DNA from: CAITQP01 sp964533145
Lineage (GTDB): Bacteria > Patescibacteriota > Minisyncoccia > Phycocordibacterales > UBA9973
Direction of reading: 5' to 3'
Assembly (NCBI GenBank): GCA_964533145.1
Contig: CAZHLG010000026.1
Location: 1-5,365 of the forward strand
DNA: 5,365 bases
Below the pieces are notes generated by a model. That model searched no databases and was not told the origin of the DNA. It saw nothing but the letters and a program-made list of their open reading frames with translations. Of the stretch, positions 1 to 2,802 are shown in pieces. The stretch's first letter is position 1; each line of letters starts with the position of its first letter. The position numbers were made by a program, and so were the translations under genes.

Positions 1-54
1 GCCTTATCCACGCCGCCAGCGTTCATCCTGAGCTAGGATCAAACTCTACTTAAA
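1..54 (-). rRNA. rrs: 16S ribosomal RNA, 5' end (partial)
   Basis: Read on the minus strand, positions 47 to 1 give the universal start of bacterial 16S rRNA: AGAGTTTGATCC, then TAGCTCAGGATGAACG, then CTGGCGGCGTGGATAAGGC. Counting back from this conserved block by the E. coli numbering puts the mature 5' end near position 54, give or take a few bases. The gene runs off the left edge, so only about 54 nt are present. The CCTAGCTCAG form (instead of CCTGGCTCAG) and the GTGGATAAGGC that follows resemble Patescibacteria/Parcubacteria 16S genes. The gene opens an rRNA operon transcribed leftward, away from all the plus-strand genes in the window. Confidence 0.95.
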
Positions 55-81
55 AGTGCCGCGCGCAAGCGCGCCGCACTT
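54..81 (-). other. GC-rich hairpin abutting the 16S 5' end
   Basis: A near-perfect inverted repeat: a 6-bp arm (AAGTGC/GCACTT), one mismatched position, a 6-bp arm of alternating G and C (GCGCGC/GCGCGC), and a 2-nt loop. In the leftward rRNA transcript it would fold directly next to the predicted mature 16S 5' end. Bacterial 16S precursors are usually bounded by a long stem between leader and trailer that RNase III cuts. This is instead a local hairpin. It may mark or influence 5'-end maturation. No run of T follows it, so it does not look like a terminator. Confidence 0.6.
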
Positions 82-194
82 AGGAACATAACGGAACAAA
101 ATAAAACGTAGTACTTGCTCTTCTGTTATCAAAGGTTCGGCGTTTCGTACCGGTATTCGGTGATACAAAAAGCGACCCGAGGGGCGCCGGGGAC

Positions 195-223
195 ATACTA
201 TACGAAGCCGGAAACAAAGTCAA
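195..223 (-). promoter_or_regulatory. Probable rRNA operon promoter
   Basis: On the minus strand there is a -35 box TTGACT (223-218), a 17-bp spacer and a -10 box TAGTAT (200-195). TATAGT (202-197) with a 15-bp spacer is an alternative reading. Transcription would start near 188, giving a leader of roughly 130 nt before 16S. The bases after the -10 are strongly GC-rich (GTCCCCGGCGCCCC). GC-rich discriminators are known from rRNA promoters under stringent control, so growth-rate or ppGpp control is possible but inferred. No convincing boxA or UP element was found. The divergent promoter at 265-293 lies about 41 bp upstream, back to back. Confidence 0.6.
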
Positions 224-261
224 GCGGGCCGGAAAGGCCTAAATTGTGGGGATATTCCAGG

Positions 262-293
262 TACTTGACTTTTATATATAAAAGTGATATAAT
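262..293 (+). repeat. Promoter-cassette repeat, copy 1
   Basis: This 32-bp block recurs at 2067-2098 in the same orientation with two mismatches. It covers TAC, the -35 box, the palindromic spacer and the -10 box. Similarity stops soon after the -10, and the downstream genes are not alike. So the shared part is the promoter rather than a duplicated gene. Confidence 0.85.
265..293 (+). promoter_or_regulatory. sigma70-type promoter with palindromic spacer (copy 1)
   Basis: TTGACT (265-270), a 17-bp spacer and a perfect TATAAT (288-293). Start of transcription is expected near 300, about 19 nt before the ATG at 319. The spacer holds a perfect 14-bp palindrome, TTTTATATATAAAA (270-283 within the T/A run). 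With the preceding TAC, the 262-293 block matches 2067-2098 at 30 of 32 positions. A palindrome between -35 and -10 is a classic operator position, but it could also just be a flexible AT-rich spacer. Confidence 0.8.
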
Positions 294-318
294 CTAAATA
301 AATCAAAAAAATTAACAA

Positions 319-777
319 ATGAAAAATCTCTTCAAGTTCGTATTCTCCGCGTTCATGATCTGCGGAATGAGTGTCTTCGGAATTCTTCTCGCAGCAGGCT
401 TCAACGAGGTGCTGCTCAAATGGTTCGGACCCGCGGTCACTGTTCCGCACGCATTGCTTGCGGGATATCTGGTCGTGTTCAAGTATTGCGGGATCATTAC
501 CATACTCACCTTCCCGACGGTACTCATCAATGCGATAGCGCGCAGCTGGAAAAGCGTCACGCCAGAAAACTGGTGGCCGACGGTTGCAGTGCTTGCGTTC
601 ATGTTCATTTTTTTCTTCGTAACGCCCGTCGTAATTCTCATTGCAAAAGGAGAGCTGATGGACGTTCTGATCATGAGCGGCATCATGGCGATAAGCGCGC
701 TGTTCGGCGGGCAAGGAAACAAATATCCGATCCCCTTCGAAGACGGGCTCCCGTGGCACAACAGAAAAATGGCGTAA
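319..777 (+). CDS. Small membrane protein of unknown function, four predicted helices
   Basis: A 152-residue protein not recognised as any named family. It is strongly hydrophobic, with likely membrane segments at about residues 7-27, 48-70, 86-109 and 112-130. Basic residues sit at the extreme N-terminus (K2, K6), and a short polar tail of about 20 residues (GGQGNKYPIPFEDGLPWHNR) ends the protein. Two adjacent tryptophans (W85, W86) precede helix 3, where a membrane interface is expected. No catalytic motif is visible. The ATG at 319 follows a strong promoter by about 19 nt of A-rich leader without a Shine-Dalgarno sequence, and a good terminator follows the stop. It therefore looks like a single-gene transcript. 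It faces the minus-strand gene at 850-1479 and diverges from the rRNA operon. The reading frame is well supported by its hydrophobic pattern and signals; the function is not known. Confidence 0.8.
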   Translation: MKNLFKFVFSAFMICGMSVFGILLAAGFNEVLLKWFGPAVTVPHALLAGYLVVFKYCGIITILTFPTVLINAIARSWKSVTPENWWPTVAVLAFMFIFFFVTPVVILIAKGELMDVLIMSGIMAISALFGGQGNKYPIPFEDGLPWHNRKMA

Positions 778-791
778 CACCCAAAACATTT

Positions 792-821
792 AAAAGCGCC
801 TCCATACATGGAGGCGCTTTT
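792..821. terminator. Bidirectional intrinsic terminator
   Basis: A 14-bp perfect inverted repeat with a 2-nt centre: AAAAGCGCCTCCAT (792-805), AC, ATGGAGGCGCTTTT (808-821). Its GC-rich core is flanked by A on the left and T on the right, so it gives a U-tailed hairpin in both directions. It lies between two convergent genes, ending the one at 319-777 (+) and the one at 850-1479 (-). Confidence 0.92.
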
Positions 822-849
822 TACTTGCAATCAAACTGTCTTTCAATGA

Positions 850-1479
850 TTAAGCGGCGATCTCTCTTTCTATCGTCTTTGCCGTTTCAAGAACATTCGC
901 CAAAGTCTTTTTTTCCAGGGTCTGATAGTTGAGATTTTGCATCAGAGGCGCTTCATTGAGCGGCTTGATGAGATACTCTTTCGAAACGACTTCAAGCTCT
1001 TTCATCGCCTCATTCTTGTCGGCAACGGTCTTGCGGAGGATTTCGAGGATGTTCATCGCGCGGGAGACGAGTGCCTCTTTCGCTTCGGCCATGACCGCAG
1101 GGTTCGGAATGCCGCCCGGAGGAAGCTCCGCGGACGCATTGCTGTCGAGAAGCGCGCCGACCTGGTCGATATAGCGCGCTTCGCTCTGCCAGATCTGCAC
1201 CTTAAAATCGGCGAGATCTTCCGGGCTATCAAAGTAGGAGTAGACGGCCTGCTTCATGGTCTCGTTCTGCGCAAGCGCGTCTTTGACTTCCGCGAGGTAT
1301 GCCGCAGTCTTTTCCTGCGCGCCGGCAAGCTCCTGCCGAGTTTCGCTGAAACGCGGCTCTTTTTCTTTGAGCGCTTTTACGTCGCTGGCAAACACCTCCG
1401 GCCAACTGATGTTGTGCCGCTGATAGATGCGATTGATCTCATCCGGGGATTTCACCGCCGGGCCTGGTGCTGTTTCCAT
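850..1479 (-). CDS. Helical soluble protein of unknown function
   Basis: A 209-residue protein with no family I recognise. It has no signal peptide or membrane segment, so it is probably cytoplasmic. It is rich in Glu, Lys, Ala and Leu and mostly helical. Coiled-coil-like stretches lie at about 33-80 (KALKEKEPRF..., ETRQELAGAQ..., AYLAEVKDAL) and 128-170, with a shorter helix at 183-206. A Pro/Gly-rich break (ELPPGGIPNP, 118-127) splits it in two. The N-terminal 25 residues (SPDEINRIYQRHNISWPEVF) are the least repetitive part. There is no cysteine, and only two tryptophans. The ATG at 1479 is the first in frame and sits about 9 nt after the predicted transcription start, without a Shine-Dalgarno sequence. 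The opposite-strand frame over the same DNA gives an Arg/Phe/Leu-rich product typical of an antisense shadow. Its promoter overlaps that of the divergent gene at 1582, so the two may be controlled together. Confidence 0.75.
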   Translation of the reverse strand: METAPGPAVKSPDEINRIYQRHNISWPEVFASDVKALKEKEPRFSETRQELAGAQEKTAAYLAEVKDALAQNETMKQAVYSYFDSPEDLADFKVQIWQSEARYIDQVGALLDSNASAELPPGGIPNPAVMAEAKEALVSRAMNILEILRKTVADKNEAMKELEVVSKEYLIKPLNEAPLMQNLNYQTLEKKTLANVLETAKTIEREIAA

Positions 1480-1494
1480 GCTGTATATGGTAAT

Positions 1495-1523
1495 AAAATA
1501 ATGGTTTTTGTATATATTGACAA
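1495..1523 (-). promoter_or_regulatory. Candidate promoter for the minus-strand gene ending at 850
   Basis: Minus strand: TTGTCA (1523-1518), a 17-bp spacer and TATTTT (1500-1495). The -10 is a weak match, but the spacing is ideal. Transcription would start near 1488, giving an almost leaderless message (ATG at 1479). The region is so AT-rich that another -10, TATACT (1530-1525), is also possible; it has no good -35 and would give a leader of about 39 nt. The -35 box overlaps the -35 box of the divergent promoter, since TTGACAA reads TTGTCAA on the other strand. Confidence 0.45.
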
Positions 1524-1546
1524 AAGTATACTATATATGCTCTAAT
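1517..1546 (+). promoter_or_regulatory. Promoter for the gene at 1582
   Basis: A perfect -35 TTGACA (1517-1522), an 18-bp spacer and TCTAAT (1541-1546, five of six consensus positions). Expected start is about 1552-1554, giving a leader of about 30 nt. The spacer is AT-rich (GTATACTATATATG) but differs from the spacer of the two matching promoters at 265 and 2070. It overlaps the opposing promoter at its -35 box. Confidence 0.7.
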
Positions 1547-1547
1547 A

Positions 1548-1590
1548 AAAATGAATCAGTTCACTAAACTTTCTTTATAAAATGAATCAG
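1548..1590 (+). repeat. Direct repeat spanning the start codon
   Basis: The 12-mer AAAATGAATCAG occurs at 1548-1559 and again at 1579-1590, 31 nt apart. The second copy contains the start codon of the gene at 1582. The first copy opens a nine-codon frame (1551-1580, MNQFTKLSL) whose TAA ends one base before the real ATG. The main protein also begins MNQ. The first ATG lies at or just upstream of the predicted transcription start, so it may never be translated. A small duplication of the start region, or a decoy or leader start, would each explain it. Confidence 0.6.
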
Positions 1591-2019
1591 AACACTGTAA
1601 ATTTCGTGACTTTCCGCCAAGCGGTATACAGCAGCTATCACAAACTGCTGCTCGTAGCCGCTCTTGTACTGGCCTTCGTATGGTCAGCCGAAAATGCCTT
1701 GGTCGCACATGCCACCAAGACCGCAGAACAAAATCTTGCCGTACTGAAAGCGCAAGAACCGCACGGGACGATGAGTTCCGAGTATGGGCGATGGCAGCAG
1801 GAACTGAAAATAGCTGAGGATGCACTACAGGCTGCAGATGGCATATATTTTTTGCTGGCTGTAATACTCTCGATCGCAATACCTCTCTTCTGCCTGACGG
1901 CAGGCATGTGCGCGATGCGCGCATGCGTCACAAAGACCGAGGAACATGAGGCATACTGTTCAGCATTGTCGTTCCCCTTCCTTCGGGCCTACTGGCAGTG
2001 GCTACGCAACGTACGGTGA
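1582..2019 (+). CDS. Small membrane protein of unknown function, two predicted helices
   Basis: A 145-residue protein without a recognised family. A first hydrophobic helix spans about residues 21-36 (KLLLVAALVLAFVWS), and a longer one about 87-113 (IYFLLAVILSIAIPLFCLTAGM). Between them is a polar, probably helical loop of roughly 50 residues (TKTAEQNLAVLKAQE..., WQQELKIAEDALQAA). Four cysteines cluster in the last third (C104, C110, C115, C126). The C-terminus is aromatic and basic (FLRAYWQWLRNVR). With both ends on the same side, the helical loop would lie on the other face of the membrane. The start at 1582 follows a good promoter, and the first 12 bases around it are duplicated upstream. 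No Shine-Dalgarno sequence is present. A terminator closes the unit at 2038-2067. The gene diverges from the helical protein at 850-1479, so related roles are possible, but only position suggests it. Confidence 0.72.
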   Translation: MNQNTVNFVTFRQAVYSSYHKLLLVAALVLAFVWSAENALVAHATKTAEQNLAVLKAQEPHGTMSSEYGRWQQELKIAEDALQAADGIYFLLAVILSIAIPLFCLTAGMCAMRACVTKTEEHEAYCSALSFPFLRAYWQWLRNVR

Positions 2020-2037
2020 CCGCCCGTACAAAGAATT

Positions 2038-2067
2038 AATCCCGCTTACATGGTAAGCGGGATTTTT
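2038..2067 (+). terminator. Intrinsic terminator
   Basis: A 12-bp stem, AATCCCGCTTAC (2038-2049) with GTAAGCGGGATT (2053-2064), a 3-nt ATG loop and a T run (2063-2067). It lies 19 nt after the stop of the gene at 1582-2019. The T run leads straight into the -35 box of the next promoter at 2070. The AATCCCGC...GCGGGATTTT outline is shared with the terminator at 2406. Confidence 0.92.
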
Positions 2068-2098
2068 ACTTGACTTTTTTATATAAAATTGATATAAT
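2067..2098 (+). repeat. Promoter-cassette repeat, copy 2
   Basis: This block matches 262-293 at 30 of 32 positions (TAC, -35, spacer, -10). The two differences are both in the spacer: one T for A and one T for G. A 12-bp palindrome (TTTTATATAAAA) is kept in the spacer despite the first change. Keeping self-complementarity through a base change hints that the palindrome matters, though an AT-only stretch makes this easy by chance. Confidence 0.85.
2070..2098 (+). promoter_or_regulatory. sigma70-type promoter with palindromic spacer (copy 2)
   Basis: TTGACT (2070-2075), a 17-bp spacer and TATAAT (2093-2098). Expected start is near 2105, about 20 nt before the ATG at 2125. The message would have a short A/T-rich leader with no Shine-Dalgarno sequence, just like the gene behind copy 1. 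The promoter begins only a few bases after the preceding terminator. Confidence 0.82.
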
Positions 2099-2124
2099 AT
2101 AAAAAAATAAAAATCATACCGTTT

Positions 2125-2403
2125 ATGGCAGCAGAAAATAAACTCATTGGAAAGAAATACCAAGGCAAGTTTTCAATAGAGCTCTACGGAAACGTATCTC
2201 TTGCATTCCTGAAACAGGGAGGGGTGCCTTTTGAAAAACAAGGTAACACGATCGTCATTTCAGACGGCACGGCCTACCAATCGATGGGAGGCATCCAGCT
2301 CTCTTCCCAAGGAAAAGAATTTTACTTCAGGTATGAAGACATGAGAAGAATAACCGGATCACAAAAGGAAACTCTTTGGGAAAACCGGAATTATGCTAAG
2401 TAA
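2125..2403 (+). CDS. Small soluble protein of unknown function (92 residues)
   Basis: A compact polar protein with no recognised family, no signal peptide and no membrane helix. Alternating hydrophobic and polar residues suggest a mainly beta fold: KFSIELYGNVSLAFL (15-29), NTIVISDGTAYQS (41-53), GIQLSSQGKEFYFRY (56-70). A basic, probably helical C-terminal end follows (EDMRRITGSQKETLWENRNYAK). Lysine and glycine are frequent, and there are no cysteines. The start at 2125 sits 20 nt behind the predicted transcription start of a strong promoter, and a terminator begins 3 nt after the stop, so this is a well-bounded single-gene transcript. Because it shares its promoter type with the membrane protein at 319-777, the two may be expressed together. 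A small regulatory or binding protein is possible, but nothing in the sequence decides it. Confidence 0.78.
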   Translation: MAAENKLIGKKYQGKFSIELYGNVSLAFLKQGGVPFEKQGNTIVISDGTAYQSMGGIQLSSQGKEFYFRYEDMRRITGSQKETLWENRNYAK

Positions 2404-2405
2404 GG

Positions 2406-2435
2406 AATCCCGCCACGCTATAGTGGCGGGATTTT
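2406..2435 (+). terminator. Intrinsic terminator
   Basis: An 11-bp perfect stem, AATCCCGCCAC (2406-2416) with GTGGCGGGATT (2423-2433), a 6-nt loop (GCTATA) and a short T run (2432-2435). It begins 3 nt after the stop of the gene at 2125-2403 and separates it from secG. The leading AAT gives only a weak tail in the other direction. Confidence 0.88.
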
Positions 2436-2438
2436 ACA

Positions 2439-2482
2439 TATGCCATTACGTCCGATTGCTTTTCTTGCGGCTTTATGGCATA
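2439..2482. repeat. Inverted repeat around the secG promoter
   Basis: TATGCCAT (2439-2446) and ATGGCATA (2475-2482) are perfect complements, 28 nt apart. The right half overlaps the proposed -10 box of secG and the left half lies upstream of its -35. This could be a pair of operator half-sites about 36 bp centre to centre, or chance; an 8-bp match in so small a region is only mildly surprising. Confidence 0.4.
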
Positions 2483-2484
2483 CT
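2456..2484 (+). promoter_or_regulatory. Candidate secG promoter, extended -10 type
   Basis: TTGCTT (2456-2461), a 17-bp spacer and CATACT (2479-2484) preceded by TGG (2476-2478), which gives the TGn of an extended -10. Each box departs from consensus, so support is moderate. Start would fall near 2491, only about 3 nt before the ATG at 2494, so the message would be essentially leaderless. The preceding terminator at 2406-2435 means secG needs its own promoter here. Confidence 0.45.
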
Positions 2485-2493
2485 CCGTAAGCA

Positions 2494-2730
2494 ATGCTAC
2501 GCTCACTTCTCGCAGGAATCCTTCCGGCAGCACAGATCCTCGTTGCGGCGCTTCTCGTCGCGGCGATCCTTTTCCAGCCTTCCACGGCGGGCCTCGGCGG
2601 CACGTTCGGCGGCGCCGACGCTGCCCAGACCTTCCGCACCAAGCGCGGATTCGAGAAATTTCTCTTCGTTGCGACCATAGTGCTCGGAGCAGTCTTTGCA
2701 ACTCTCTGCGTCCTCGCAGTGATCTACTAA
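2494..2730 (+). CDS. secG: Protein translocase subunit SecG
   Basis: SecG is the small third subunit of the SecYEG protein-conducting channel; it helps SecA-driven export by easing the motor's cycle at the membrane. The 78-residue product shows the family pattern. A first membrane helix spans about residues 8-27 (GILPAAQILVAALLVAAILF). It is followed by Gln28 and the glycine-rich cytoplasmic loop with the hallmark AGLGGTFGGADAAQTFRTKRG (32-52). A second helix spans about 56-77 (FLFVATIVLGAVFATLCVLAVI). Length is normal for the family. The ATG at 2494 places the first helix as expected; no Shine-Dalgarno sequence is present. It leads a same-direction run with the binding protein (72 nt downstream) and RNase J. 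A hairpin without a T run lies in that gap, so read-through is plausible. Confidence 0.93.
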   Translation: MLRSLLAGILPAAQILVAALLVAAILFQPSTAGLGGTFGGADAAQTFRTKRGFEKFLFVATIVLGAVFATLCVLAVIY

Positions 2731-2757
2731 ACGGCGCCCATCGGCCCGTCTTTCGGA

Positions 2758-2786
2758 GATGTGCGGACAAAGATGTCCGTCACATC
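2758..2786 (+). other. Hairpin between secG and the binding-protein gene
   Basis: GATGTG-CGGACA (2758-2769), loop AAGA, TGTCCG (2774-2779), one bulged T, then CACATC (2781-2786): 12 base pairs with a single bulge. A pyrimidine-rich stretch follows, not a T run, so it is a poor intrinsic terminator. Ending 16 nt before the ATG at 2803, it could act in the leader of that gene, as an mRNA processing or stabilising element, or as a Rho-independent pause. No ligand-binding class is recognised. Confidence 0.6.
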
Positions 2787-2802
2787 CCTCCCTATTTGAA
2801 CT

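Noticed and set aside
82..125. Possible boxA antitermination element in the rRNA leader (TGTTCCGTTA, TGTTCCTAAG on the minus strand; TGCTCTTCTG on the plus strand)
   Set aside because: The minus-strand matches are poor and the best-looking one is on the wrong strand.
115..297. A 60-codon plus-strand frame across the rRNA leader and promoter region
   Set aside because: It covers the rRNA leader, the leftward rRNA promoter and the rightward -35/-10 boxes. It has no promoter of its own and an unremarkable product.
312..830. Minus-strand frame of 172 codons opposite the four-helix membrane protein, and another at 220-789
   Set aside because: The first would start inside the terminator hairpin. 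The plus-strand frame has a consensus promoter, clear membrane helices and a terminator, so these are antisense shadows.
937..1545. Plus-strand frame of 202 codons opposite the helical protein
   Set aside because: Its Arg/Phe/Leu-rich product mirrors the Glu/Lys/Ala-rich gene on the minus strand. It has no start signals and runs through the divergent promoter region.
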